Positions 46,580 to 57,591 of a stretch of 64,000 bases of DNA are shown here, piece by piece; position 1 is the stretch's first letter; every line of letters starts with the position of its first letter. The notes under the pieces were generated by a model. It was not told the DNA's origin. It made no database searches and saw only the letters and a program-made list of their open reading frames with translations. A program made the position numbers and the translations under genes. The stretch spans positions 7,751,369-7,815,368 of the forward strand of contig NC_084597.1 in NCBI RefSeq assembly GCF_033807715.1. Reading direction: 5' to 3'. The DNA is from Cololabis saira. Taxonomy: Eukaryota; Chordata; Actinopteri; Beloniformes; Belonidae.

Positions 46580-48259
46580 TAGGGGTGTAACGATACACTA
46601 ATCTCACGATACGGTACACGATATTGAGGTCACGATAACGATACGATATTATAGCAGTATTTTTTTAACAACCTTGAATGAGGAACATATGACTGGAAAA
46701 AAAAGTATTTTATTTGAAAGACACAAAATACAAAACAATGCTGTGCATTTGCCCTATTGTTACAGTTTGTAATGCTTTATAACTGTTTAAGTTTTAAAGA
46801 GAAAGCCAGGCCAACCATTTTCCACAAACTGAACTAAAAGTAAATGTCAGGTTTGCATTATGCATCTTCAGTTTCATACAATAAAAATATTTTGCCACAA
46901 ACTGAATAGTTTCTCTCATGTATGATTTGACTTTTTTCTTTTCCAGAAATGTAACAACTAAAATTAAATAAATAACTAAAAGTAAATAAATACATACAAT
47001 TTTACATCATAAAAAAGATTGATTCATGCTCACCTTATAAGTGTAAGAGGAGATTTATTTTTGTTAAGAAGGTTATTTTGGTAATTCAGGGTTCATTATT
47101 TTATAAATATATTCTTTATATTCTGAAGTAAATCAGGGACTATAATGACACTAGTCAGTTTATCTGTAGTGATTAGTCTGTTTTAGATTGGGCGGAGTGA
47201 TACGCCACAGTACGGCACTAGGTGCTGTGTTGATGTTCTAAAATCCTACACTGTTGAGGGACATTAAAGTACACTGGAACTCAGCAGAAGTTTCCCCGTG
47301 TTTATCCTACTAAAAAGGTTTAATTTAATAAGGTAAGGCTTAACTCTACACCAGACTTAAAAGTTCAGAGCTCAAAACCCCCCAAGAGTCCCGTGATCGG
47401 GACCGCAAAACGGTACTACTTTCTTCTGAGCGTAGTAGGATTTTGGTCCGCGGTCGGATGCGCGTTACTAGTAAACACAATAGATTAATATTAATAACCC
47501 AATATCGCGATACACCTTGTCACCTCCACGACACATTTCGTGGCGTTTTTGTATCGCAAAATTTCGTGGCACGATATATTGTTACCAATACTCGAGTTGA
47601 AGGGGAATGAGGGGGGATGGCATCCCCCCTGAAATAAAAACGGTCAAAATCATCCCCCCTTTCCATCCCTTATGTCATTTCATCAATGAATGTGTTTCAA
47701 GTAAATTTTCACTTGAAATAAGTAGAAAATCTGCCAGTGGGACAAGATTTATCCTCTCATTACAAACAATAAAATCTTGTTCCACTGGCAGATTTTTCTA
47801 CTTATTTTAAGTGAAAATCTACTTGAAACAGATGAAAATTGCTGTTTTTTCCAGTGATGAGTCTTGTTTTAAGTGTAATGATATTTTTTTACTAAAATGA
47901 GACATTTTAACTAGAAATGAGACAAATATTCTTGTTAAGATTTTGAGTTTTTGCAGTGATCCATTTTACTTATCCTGTAAAGGACAGAGTCATATTGATA
48001 AGTTCAGAAAACTGTTTTTTATTGTTGTGTTTTGATGTATTTGATGTAAGCCCAGTGGATATTTAAAGCTTACAGAAGGCTGCATTTAACTGCTGCTATG
48101 TCATTCCTGCAGTATTTCTGCAGGTGTTTTGGTCAGTGCTATTATTTGTAATATATTATAATATTTGTAATCAGCACAAATTATCTGTCCCCATATGATA
48201 AAATCCACCATCCCCCCTGATCTTTTTTTACAACTCGAGTACTGATTGTTCCACCCCTA
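46580..48259. mobile_element. hAT element, TAGGGGTGTAACGATAC family
   Basis: Ends TAGGGGTGTAACGATACA and TTGTTCCACCCCTA, flanked by a perfect 8-bp duplication GATGCAAC (46572-46579 and 48260-48267). It is 1,680 bp long with no intact transposase frame and contains the foldback fragment at 47692-47958. Its right edge lies next to the donor of the exon at 48284, and its left duplication overlaps that of the neighbouring hAT element. Confidence 0.9.
47692..47958. mobile_element. Foldback fragment (CACTGCAAAAACTC family)
   Basis: It carries the signature inverted arms TCTGCCAGTGGGACAAGAT / ATCTTGTTCCACTGGCAGA and ends GAGTTTTTGCAGTG. The matching outer end is missing, so it is a truncated solo copy of the core palindrome found inside the hAT elements at 1811, 6790 and 10491. 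Confidence 0.8.
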
Positions 48260-48749
<490 letters not shown>

Positions 48750-48800
48750 CTGCGGAAGAAATTAACTTGACATGTCAGCATTTATTAAGTGTATCAGGGT

Positions 48801-49550
48801 TAGGAATGGGCGATATTTTACCGTTCACGATAAACAGTCAAAAAAATTCCCCACGGTAAGAATTTGTATCTCACGGTAAAAACGATACATTCCCGTTGAT
48901 GATGTTTTTGTGTAAAACTGATTTAAGGAAGGAAGGAAGGAAGGAAGAAAGAGTGAAAGAAAGAGTGAAAGAAAGAAAGAACGAAAGAGTGAAAGAGTGG
49001 AAAGAAAGAGTGAAAGAAAGAAAGAAAGAAACAAAGAGTGAAAAGAAAGAAAGAGTGAAAGAAGAGTGAAAGAGTGAAAGAAAGAAAGAGTGAAAGAAAG
49101 AAAGAGTGAAAGAGTGAAAGAAAGAAAGAGTGAAAGAAACAAAGAGTGAAAGAAAGAAAGAGTGAAAGAGTGAAAGAAAAAGAGTAAAAAAGTGAAAGAG
49201 TGAAAGAAAGAAAGAGTGAAAGAAAGAAAGAAAGAAAGAAAGAAAGAGTGAAAAAGTGAAAGAAAGAAAGAAAGAAAGAAAGAGTGAAAGAAAGAAAGAA
49301 AGAAAGAAAGAGTGAAAAGAAAGAAAGAAAGTGAAAGAGTGAAAGAAAGAAAGAAAGAAAGAGTGAAAGAAAGAAAGAGTGAAAGAAAGAAAGAGTGAAA
49401 GAAAGAAAGAGTGAAAGAGTGAAAGAAAGAAAGAGTGAAAGAGTGAAAGAAAGAGTGAGTGAAAGAAACAAAGAGTGAAAGAAACAAAGAGTGAAAGAGT
49501 GAAAGAAAGAAAGAGTGAAAAAGTGAAAGAAAGAAAGAGTGAAAAAGTGA

Positions 49551-49614
<64 letters not shown>

Positions 49615-49726
49615 GTTAAAAAGGTGGAGTTGAATTAGTATTTTTTTTATCGTCATTTTTATCGTTATCGGGATAAATGCCAGAAATTATTGTGATACAT
49701 TTTTTAGTCCATACCGCCCATCCCTA
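48801..49726. mobile_element. hAT element hosting a GAAA repeat
   Basis: Ends TAGGAATGGGCGATATTTTA and ACCGCCCATCCCTA, flanked by a perfect 8-bp duplication ATCAGGGT (48793-48800 and 49727-49734). About 125 and 110 bp of unique element sequence at the two ends enclose the tandem repeat. It sits about 50 bp upstream of the acceptor of the prrc2b exon at 48749. Confidence 0.92.
48926..49615. repeat. (GAAA)n with GTGAAAGA interruptions
   Basis: It starts with a short (GGAA)n run, then alternates GAAAGAAAGA with GTGAAAGA units for about 690 bp, ending in a purer (GAAA)n tract. It is purine on the plus strand and pyrimidine on the prrc2b transcript. The Ser/Leu/Phe/His frames across it are artefacts. 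Confidence 0.95.
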
Positions 49727-49734
49727 ATCAGGGT

Positions 49735-50090
49735 TGTTACAACCAAAAACGTAATAATGGCCAATAACGTAATAACTGCCAATAACGTAATAATTTTGGC
49801 CATTTCAAATGTAATAAGGCCAATAGTGTAATAATGTGCCAATAATGTAATAAAACTTTTGAGCCAATAACGTAATAACTTTTTGCCGATAATGTAATAA
49901 GGCATTACATTATTGGCTGGTTATTACGTTATTGGCCTGGTATTAAAAAATTATTAAAAAATTATTACATTATCGGCAAAAAGTTATTACATTATTGACT
50001 CAAAAGTTTTATTACATTATTGGCTTTATTACATTTGAAATGGCCAAAATGATTATATTATTGGCAGTTATTACGTTATTGGTTGTAACA
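49735..50090. mobile_element. Foldback element built of GTAATAA iterations
   Basis: It begins TGTTACAACC and ends GGTTGTAACA. The left arm repeats the unit CCAATAAYGTAATAA about eight times with short variable spacers and the right arm is its inverted counterpart. The flanks carry AGGGT on both sides, a possible 5-bp duplication. It directly abuts the hAT element ending at 49726 and is related in style to 13608-14155. I do not recognise the superfamily. Confidence 0.6.
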
Positions 50091-50731
50091 AGGGTGTCTA
50101 CGGGTTTGACCAAGGTTAAGACTTTAATACCATTTTCAAACTAAATTTTAGACAAAAAGGACAAGTCACTAAGAAATCCAGGGCTGAGGTTGAGGTTGCC
50201 AGATCTGGCTGACAGGTTCCAGGCCAGACGTGATGTAAAACCCACCGAAATAATGAAAAACCAGCCCGAATCAAACATTCTCTGTTAAAACCGTGAATTA
50301 TTAAAGAATAAATTTCAAGTCATAAGCAAGTGAAGCCAAAAAAAAGTTCAGGCTCTAAACAAAGAATTGAAAATTGAGTAGATTAAGGCAAATCGAATAT
50401 CAGTGAGTTGATTGTGGACGTTTCTACTTTTCTCTGCTATAATGGAAACTTTTCTGTTCCTAAATACTTTGTAAAAATCCAGGAAAAGCAGCCCAAATAT
50501 ATATTTTTCAGCCCAATTGGGCTGAAACTTGCCCAACCTGGCAACCCAGATTTAGAACATCTGCAGGAGATTCTCCTCAAAACGATGAAATCAACTTTTT
50601 AATGATGACTGGATACATTCCCTCTAAAATTAAGACCCTTGGATTGAGATTTAAGACAAATTAATACATTTAAATGCCTTATTTTAGCAAAAGTGGAATT
50701 TAAGACTTTTGAAGGACCCGCGGCCGCCCTG
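50089..50731. mobile_element. hAT-like element, CAGGGCGTCTGCAGG family (copy)
   Basis: The left end CAAGGGTGTCTACGGGTT is a diverged form of CAGGGCGTCTGCAGGTT and the right end is CCGCGGCCGCCCTG. It shares the interior AATACCATTTTCAAACTAAA, the dyad AGCCCAATTGGGCT and the run TTAAGACCCTTGGATTGAGA with copies at 24696, 28373-29194/35415 and 42932. No clear target duplication was found, because its left edge abuts the foldback that ends at 50090. Confidence 0.7.
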
Positions 50732-50871
50732 TGTATGTCACGTGATAGCGTGGGTCGGTCTTATCTTTTTTTCAGTTATCAAGGTAAATAAAATACAAAA
50801 AAAAGCTTCTATTTTCAGTCAAAACAGCAACAGAAGCACCAAATATTAAAAAAGGAAATGGCTTAAACTAC

Positions 50872-51001
50872 CTGAGCTGTTGGTCTCCCAGATATCAGTT
50901 CCTAGATTGTTGGAAGAAATTGCTTCTTCGGGTTGTTCCATGTTCAGACCTCCCTGCTTTTTAGAGAAGCGTGGTGCCAATGTCCTGGTTTTGACTGGAA
51001 C
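50872..51001 (-). CDS. prrc2b: prrc2b exon
   Basis: 130 bp, acceptor TTGTGTGCAG|GT preceded by a CT-rich tract and donor GCTCAG|GTAGTT. It encodes VPVKTRTLAPRFSKKQGG, then LNMEQPEEAIS and NLGTDIWETNSS, which lines up with VPVKGRGL..PPRFAKKQNN and SLGTEIWESSS of mammalian PRRC2B. Phase 0 to 1. Confidence 0.92.
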
Positions 51002-51074
51002 CTGCACACAAGAGAGAGAGAAATACGTTTATTTCTGTTGTCAAATATGTACCAACATGAAAACTACATTTAAC

Positions 51075-51967
51075 TAGTGATGCACCGAAATGAAAATTTG
51101 TGGCCGAAACCAAAACCGAAAATAATAATAAACACTTGGCCGAATACCGAACAATACCGAACATGGTTCTTCGCAGTTTTTCATTTATTTTGCCAATTTT
51201 TTCACCATTGCATAAATCAAATAAATTTGATTTAGGCATGCTTTTAAAAGAAAAATATCTTTTACAAAATTACAAGGTAGAAAACATTTGTTGAACATAA
51301 AAAACTGAACATTTTTTAATTTCCCAGCATTTCTTAAATATTCCAGCAGACATTATACCAGCAAAGAACAATAACTTAAAATAAATAAATTAGCAAAATA
51401 CATTTTTTGGCCATCTTTGAGCTTACCTTAGGCTTAACTGACTGAACATTGTAACATAGGCCTTAAAACAATAAAAATGCATTAAAGCGCTCAGGGTTTT
51501 TTTTATCATTTCAAATGATAAATCAAACTTGTAGTGCTGAAAGACTTTGCAGATGTGCCCCCTCTAGATATTTGAGCAGAACATTCATTGCAAACAGCCA
51601 TTCTTGTATTATTCTTTGCCACTCTAAAATACTTCCACACTGCTGACATGTTTGCACCACTTCACTCCACGCTCTTCCACGTTTGATTTCCTCATCTAAA
51701 CGCACCTGTAATAGATTGATTTATGTTGTTTTGGTTCCACCTGCTGGTGAATGTTAGGTAAAATTCTTATGTGGTTAGTTTTTGGTTGGCCAACGATTTA
51801 TGTGGTGCGCAACGTTACGGGACGGAGCGGCCAGTCTATTTCCTTATATTACAACGCCGTTATTAATTGTTTGGTTTTTTCCCCACTTATTCCACCGAAC
51901 ACCGAAAGTGTTTTTTTGCCATTTTCAGCCGAACAATTTCGGTTACCGAACAATCCGTGCATCACTA
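51075..51967. mobile_element. hAT element, TAGTGATGCACCGAAAT family
   Basis: Ends TAGTGATGCACCGAAATG and CAATCCGTGCATCACTA. The flanks give a 7-of-8 match (ATTTAACT / ATTTAACA) if the outer T/A pair is counted as target. Interior motifs GGCCGAAACC and CCGAACAATTTCGG recur in the copy at 36451 and in fragments at 4357-4412 and 54713-54898. Confidence 0.75.
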
Positions 51968-52186
51968 TTTAACACATATATTTCCACCCTCTAAACATGG
52001 TCAAACAGGTACTCCTTAGAGCTTGCAACAAGGGGAGCTTTTATTTTGTAAACTAAGGTCCCAGATAGGACCTTTATTTGCAAGACGAGGAGATCCACAT
52101 AAACCAGCATATGTCCAGAACTATGAAGGATGGGTGTACCGTTTGAACAACTGGGCACAATAATGAAAAATAAGAGCTTTACTTAA

Positions 52187-53038
52187 AAAGGGGACCTATT
52201 ATGAAAAAATGTTTTTTTCTTGCTTTAAAATATATAAAGTGGTCTCCCCTCAGCCTGCCAACTCAGAGGAGGAGGAAAGCAACCAGATTCTGCAGTGTCT
52301 GTACAGCCGCCCGGATGAGCCGTCCAGTGTGATGTGGATCTACGAGCCAATAAGATTCTGCTCCCGTCGTTACGTAAAGAAAATGCAAACCACGCCCACA
52401 ACTATAAAACCGTGTAACTGCATGAGCGTCCGACTATCGTAGCACTGCGTGACATCGGACGCTCTCTGTCCATCTCCCTCCAGCAGCTGCCACTTTATTG
52501 AGGTTTTTGTGGTGAAATGAGGAGGAATCATAGAGATAACTTCTCATTTCAACTAACTGGACCAGCCGTTCCTCATCATGACTGTTTCCTACAGCGCTTT
52601 CAACCGGCTTTCAACGCGAGTGACAGGAAGAAAATAGAAGCAGGACGTCCGACAAATGTTCAGCTCAAAACGGCGCGCAGCGTCGCTGCAGCCAGTTAGG
52701 ACAGTCCAATAGAAAATAAAGCAATGGAATTGATTTTGTCACCGACGCTCGCATCGCATGATACAGTTAGGACATGGTGTAACTCCGCCGGCCGGAGCTT
52801 CTGCCATTTTTCCGTAGCGGTGTATCGCGTCATTCATGCAGCCAATCAGCACAGAACCTCATTATCATAGCCCCGCCCACTCAGAATCCTGCATAGATAA
52901 TGAGGTTAGAGAATGGGAAGATAAAGACATGGCTCAGAGGCTGAATTTCTAATGTATTTAGCAAAAACAATCAAAAGCTTGTTTTAAGACATTTAAGGCC
53001 TGTTTAAAATGGGTATTAGATGCCATAATAGGTCGCCT
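52187..53038. mobile_element. TTAA-flanked element, AAGGGGACCTATTATG family (copy 2)
   Basis: Ends (TTAA)AAAGGGGACCTATTATG and CATAATAGGTCGCCTT(TAA), with TTAA at 52183-52186 and 53039-53042. It shares its interior, in inverted order, with the copy at 20572-21399 (for example the TGTACAGCCGCCCGGATGAG stretch). The TTAA duplication points to a Kolobok- or piggyBac-type non-autonomous element. It lies in the prrc2b intron between exons at 56593 and 51001. Confidence 0.8.
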
Positions 53039-53672
53039 TTAAGGAAACCCAGCCAGAAAACGCTCATCCATCCATGCATGCATGCATGCATGCACTGCCA
53101 TCTGTTTCCTCTCAACGTCTCCTTCATGAGTTCTGTGCTCAGAAGAGTCAGTGGAGGAAGTTTCTGTTCCTCCCTACCCAAACGGTGGCAGCACTTCTCT
53201 GCTGCACCGTCCCATAAGGAGGACTGCCTTTTGATTCTCTAAATCATTGTGTTGATATTTTCAGATTTTTTCCGTCATCTGAACTTTCAATCTTAAAAAT
53301 GATTATGGATTTAAAAACGACAAAGGTCACGTCGGGCTGGGTGATATATCGAGTATACTCGATGTATCTCGGCTTCTACTTCTACTAAAAATAGATATTT
53401 TATTCAACTTTGCTGCTGTTCATACAAAAAGTAGGGTTGAACTGGTGTATCATTTGTTGAAACCCGTCACCATCAACCATGGAGAGCCTCATATCACAGA
53501 TCAGCTGCAGTATTGATCAGTGAGGGCAGTCGCCTGTTGCTACACGTCTGCTTCTTTTGCAGAAAGGGGTCCATGGTGGCTCTCATCTTTGGACTGCATG
53601 CATTTAATTTAAAATACTTTTGTCAGGCATAACGTTATAGTTCTCTTTTAAAGCCAAAATACGCTTAATATC

Positions 53673-53930
53673 TCACCAAGGCGAGTCCGTTTCGTTCAAC
53701 TGTCGGAGGTGCTTTCTCTTCAAATGCTCGTTCCTTATCAACGTGCTCCCGTGATAAGCAAGGTCTGCTTTGCAAACCTTGCAAGTAATCTTTTTATTTG
53801 CCGTATCCAGGCTAAAACGCTCCTGGACTTTAGAAGTTTTGTTACCCGCAGCTGCGCTGAGACGCTGTGGTGCTGCGCGGCTCTCGGCAGAGATTGTATG
53901 AGGTAAAGTGAAGTGAGATGCCTCACTCAA
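53673..53930 (-). pseudogene. BED zinc-finger fragment of a hAT transposase
   Basis: An 85-residue frame contains VQERFSLDTANKKITCKVC, KADLAYHG and LIRNEHLKRKH. The C-x2-C ... H-x4-H spacing with aromatic residues ahead of it is that of a BED finger, the N-terminal DNA-binding domain of many hAT transposases. A hAT-type end (GTTGACG..CGTTGCAGCCCTA, ending at 54015) lies just upstream of its start, as expected for the 5' end of a minus-strand transposase gene. The catalytic RNaseH-like domain is missing, so it is a remnant. Confidence 0.7.
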
Positions 53931-54099
53931 TTGGGAAAAAAACGTCTGGTGACAATTATCGACAATTTTGATTATCGATTTTTGTCGACAACGTCAACGA
54001 ATCGTTGCAGCCCTAATTATGATCGGAACACAAGCCATTTCACGGCACAGTAGTAACAGCTCTGCGGCCCGGTACCGGTCCGGGGACCGGGGGTTGGGA

Positions 54100-54712
54100 A
54101 TCACGGATTCAAGCAACAGCATCGCCAGCTGCTTGACAGTGGCTCAACTCATTAGTTTACTGTTTTTGTTGTTAATAATGTCATTGCAGGAGAAAATTAA
54201 ATACGGTATTAGGGGTTGCTCTTTTGTTAATTCTTTGGCATCCTTGGAAGATTAATTTAATCTGATTTAACTTAATTACAGAGAAGTATGATATTGCTAA
54301 CCATGTCTCATTTTTTTTTTAGGGTTCCTCTTATGTCAGTTTATTTTAATTTTTATTTATTTATCTTATTGTTTTTTTAATTTATTTTTATTTTTTTATT
54401 TTTTTTGTTGCTGCTGTTTTGCGTGTCCAGTATTTTAGTTTATTACTTTATTTTTCCTATTATTATTGTCTTCAGTCAGAGTTATAATTACGCATTTTGC
54501 AGTGTGTGTGTTTTGGGGTGTTTGTTATGTTAAGTTTTGTGTCCTTATTTATTTTATTTATTTATTTATTTATTTTTTATTTAGTTAGTTATTTTTTATT
54601 TTTTTTTGAGTGTGTATGGTAAAATATAAAACGGGGTATTCTGTCGAACCCTTTAAAAGAAATGTTTGTTGTGTAATATAATTTACATGGATTACCCAAT
54701 AAAGAAACATGT
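54100..54712 (+). mobile_element. LINE 3' end fragment (probable)
   Basis: A short C-terminal-like frame (LQEKIKYGIRGCSFVNSL) ends at 54255. It is followed by a T- and TTTA-rich tail with CAATAAAG at about 54700 and a short A run. This looks like the last coding codons plus 3' UTR of a LINE, but no conserved reverse-transcriptase motif remains, so the class is uncertain. Confidence 0.35.
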
Positions 54713-55391
54713 TAAAAAAAAATAATGTCATTGCAATTTAATCTATGCAATTGTGAAAAAGAAAAAAAAAAAAGGCAAAATAAATGAAAAACTGAACAAC
54801 CGCATTCGGTAGGCTGTTCGGTACTCGGTATTCAGCCAAGTCTTTAAATTTTATTCGGCTTCAGTTTCGGCCTCAAATTTTCATTTCGGTGCATCCCTAG
54901 TTTTTTTCCGTGGGTACCACTGTTGGCATTCTGGATTTTTGTTTAATAATGTTGAACTTGACTCCTCAGTTGTCTATATGTTTTGTTTTGACCATTTCAA
55001 TAAATGAAAATAAATATGAATGTTGTTATTATTATTACATTTAAGACCAGTGTATATGATCGTGGCCACGGCGTGACCACCAACAACCCCGGCTAGCTAC
55101 TTATTTAATATGGCTGGCTAGTCTGTGCCTTAGTGGAACGCCCTGAACAGGTGAGTCAGGCCGCGCTGATGCAGCTCCACTATGCTGCTCAGTGCGCACA
55201 CACGAGCAGCCCGAGCCTCTCTCTTCCAGAGCTGAGAAACGTCACCTAGTGCTGCTTAAATGTGGCCACATGAAATCAATCACTATCATCGAAACAAAGT
55301 CAAACAAGACTATATGACGTCATATTTCTAAAAGTAAATGAAAGTGATTCAAAGTAAAGGAGGAGAAGATGAAACATTGCAGTCCCTACAC

Positions 55392-56121
55392 TAGGGCTGT
55401 TCGATTTTGCCCAAAAATAACATCTCGATTTTTTTCTCTCAAAATCCGATTTTCAATTACGATTATTTTGTGAATTGACAAAAGGCAAAGAAATGATTTC
55501 AAATATGGTGTTTTTTTATTGAACATTTGCCCCATTGGGCTTTAAGTGCAAACTTTGCTCTTATTAAAACAAAAATGAATGAATAAAGTGCAAAACTCTG
55601 CAAAGTTTTAAAAAATATAATAAAATTTAAAGTTTTATCTCTGAAAAAAGAATCTGCAAATCAGCACTTGCAAACATACAGTAAGTTATATTTCCAATTT
55701 AATAAAACAAGACATTTTCTAATTAAACTAAACTGGGTCTTTGCATGCTAAATAATAATGCAACCCATGAAGGAGGTAGAGGTGTGTAATGTCAGTCATT
55801 ACATTTGCTATTCACATTTGCAAGTTCTTTGCAAGGAACACGAGCCGGTCTACCGCATCTGGCTTGAGGGATGCCCGGTGGCCGTTACAACGCCCCCTCC
55901 TACACTAAAGAGCCTCTCCGATGGGGCACTTGTCGCAGGTATTGAGAGGTATTTCCATCAATCATTAATATGGTATCAATCATTAATATGTGTGCAGACA
56001 AGGTAAAAAAAAAAAAAAAAGAAAAAAAAAGTGAAATCGATTTTACGAGTTTCACGTTTTAACATCGTTCTAATTACATAATCGCGATAACGATTTAAAA
56101 TCGATTAATCGAACAGCCTTA
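55392..56121. mobile_element. hAT element, TAGGGCTGTTCGATT family
   Basis: Ends TAGGGCTGTTCGATTTTG and ATTAATCGAACAGCCTTA, flanked by a perfect 8-bp duplication CCCTACAC (55384-55391 and 56122-56129). No transposase frame survives. It is nested inside the element at 53332-56534. Confidence 0.9.
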
Positions 56122-56592
56122 CCCTACACCTACAATAGTCTTCATATAAAGGTGCTCTAAGGGGCCTCTCCTGCTCAGAGCAGCTCATCCTGGTAAAACC
56201 GGGACCAGAACATGTTCTTAGCAGATGTTCTTCAGACAGAGATGCAACGTGCACTTTCTGTTTCCAAATGACACTTTTTATGTCTGTGCCACTCACTGCT
56301 TAGTAAATGTTTAATAAATACAGTTTTGATAAATTTGACTTATTCCCCCTTTTTGCATGAAAGTTAAAAATGTGCATATATTAATGCAGTATGAACAAGA
56401 ATGTTTTAATGTAGACATATAGAAATCATACTGGTGTGATTATAGGCATCAAAGTGTTAATTCAAGGCTAAGGCAAAATATCGAGATATATATCGTGACA
56501 TGGCCTAAAAATAGAGATATTAAAAAAAGCCCTAAGGTCACGCAGTGCTCAGATTACTGAAACCATTAAGAGTGAGCATATTTTGAACTTAC

Positions 56593-56693
56593 TTTCTTCC
56601 TCCTGTCATCTTCCTGCGGGCGTCTTTGATTTTTGGACAAAGCATCCTGGTATCCATCTTGATTTGAACCCTGTCCCCCTGCGTCTCCTTCAA
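56593..56693 (-). CDS. prrc2b: prrc2b exon
   Basis: 101 bp, acceptor CTTGCAG|TT and donor AGAAA|GTAAGT. It encodes (I)EGDAGGQGSNQDGYQDAL, then SKNQRRPQEDDRRKK. The end matches the [20 protein letters not shown] block of PRRC2 proteins, a basic/acidic helix conserved in the family, although several residues (for example NQRRPQ for KQRRLL) depart from the usual sequence. The phase moves from 1 to 0. Confidence 0.87.
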
Positions 56694-56737
56694 CTGCAAG
56701 AGACGTACGTCATCAGTACAAAACCATCACCAGGTTA

Positions 56738-57204
56738 CCGTATTTTCTGGATTTTCTTATAAGCCGCACCTGCATATAAGCCGCATCCGCTCTATTTTTA
56801 AAAAAAAGATATGCAAGCCGCAGATATTTCTGTTGTTGATTAGATATTAACTACATGTACAGAAGGATTTTGAACTGTAAATGATGTACATGTTTGTACC
56901 TAAATAGATCCTTTCCTAACAGTGTCTTTTAACACGGGAGCAACTTTGCTGATTAAAACGGGACAGAACCAAGAGAAAATAACCGGTATTTATTTATCTG
57001 TTTGAAATCTTCTTCTACTTCTATCTGCTAAAGAAGAAGTAGCGTATTCTTCTTTGCATTTATTTTGTCTTAGTTTTTATTCTAATTCCGGTTAGAGCGC
57101 CCCGAGTGGTGGAAGAAAAATCCACAGAATAGCCGCACCTTTGTATAAGCTGCACGGTTGAAAACCTATGAAAAAAGTAGCAGCTTATAGTCCAGAAAAT
57201 ATGG
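56738..57204. mobile_element. TA-flanked MITE (mariner-like)
   Basis: The left end CCGTATTTTCTGGATTTT and right end complement CCATATTTTCTGGACTAT are bounded by TA on both sides. The interior contains ATAAGCCGCACCTG and TATAAGCTGCACGG near opposite ends. A TA duplication and CCGTATTTTCYGGA ends are typical of small Tc1/mariner-derived elements. It fills most of the 637-bp intron between the exons at 57331 and 56693. Confidence 0.75.
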
Positions 57205-57330
57205 TACTTGCTTTTCTGTATTTCTGCAAACTATTAATCAGTATTTTTGCTTGAAACTGCAGCACAGATTATCCAGGGATTTCTTCCCTTTCAGCATTTA
57301 ATAAAGACAAATTCATAAATCTGGACTCAC

Positions 57331-57491
57331 TTAAGCCAATTTCATACGGGGAGAGAGGTTCGTCGGCGTCCGTCTTGACGGATCCGGCCTTCAGCTCCTT
57401 GTCCAGCTTCTTCCCCGAGGTTTCACCGGCCTCCCTGTCCTCCGGCGACGCGTCGATGCCGTAGACGGATCCAGACTCATCCGGGGTCCTG
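57331..57491 (-). CDS. prrc2b: prrc2b exon with NAGNAG acceptor
   Basis: 161 bp, or 158 bp if the second AG is used: the acceptor reads TTTCCAGCAG|GACC, so splicing may occur after either AG (exon start 57491 or 57488) without changing frame. It encodes (S)RTPDESGSVYGIDASPED, a Lys/Glu-rich stretch, then EPLSPYEIGL. The donor TTAA|GTGAGT leaves phase 1. It corresponds to the KRSPDE...MKQFDLNYG stretch of the mammalian protein but is diverged there. Confidence 0.88.
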
Positions 57492-57591
57492 CTGGAAACA
57501 GAGATGAGGGGGAAAAAAAGGCAAAAAAGGTGTTTCATTTGGTTTGTTTCCCTCAAAATAAGTGATAAAACTGGTGCCACAATGTAGTTGA

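Larger units (their letters stand above)
53332..56534. mobile_element. hAT element of TAGGGCTGGG type with nested insertions
   Basis: The left end TCGGGCTGGGTGATATATCG and the right end AAAGCCCTA are flanked by a perfect 8-bp duplication AGGTCACG (53324-53331 and 56535-56542). The original element is split by later sequence: a hAT fragment with a BED finger ending at 54015, a LINE-like segment, a fragment of the TAGTGATGCACCG family near 54713-54898, and the complete element at 55392-56121. It lies in the 5.6-kb prrc2b intron. Confidence 0.75.

Noticed and set aside
48926..49615. CRISPR-like array
   Set aside because: Units have no constant repeat/spacer structure and this is vertebrate intronic DNA.
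48825..49656. Three overlapping Ser/Leu/Phe/His frames of 182-261 residues
   Set aside because: Translations of the GAAA/GTGAAAGA array in three frames; repeats without stops, not genes.
53068..53094. (GCAT)n tract as a regulatory or satellite feature
   Set aside because: Only about six short units; too small to be informative.
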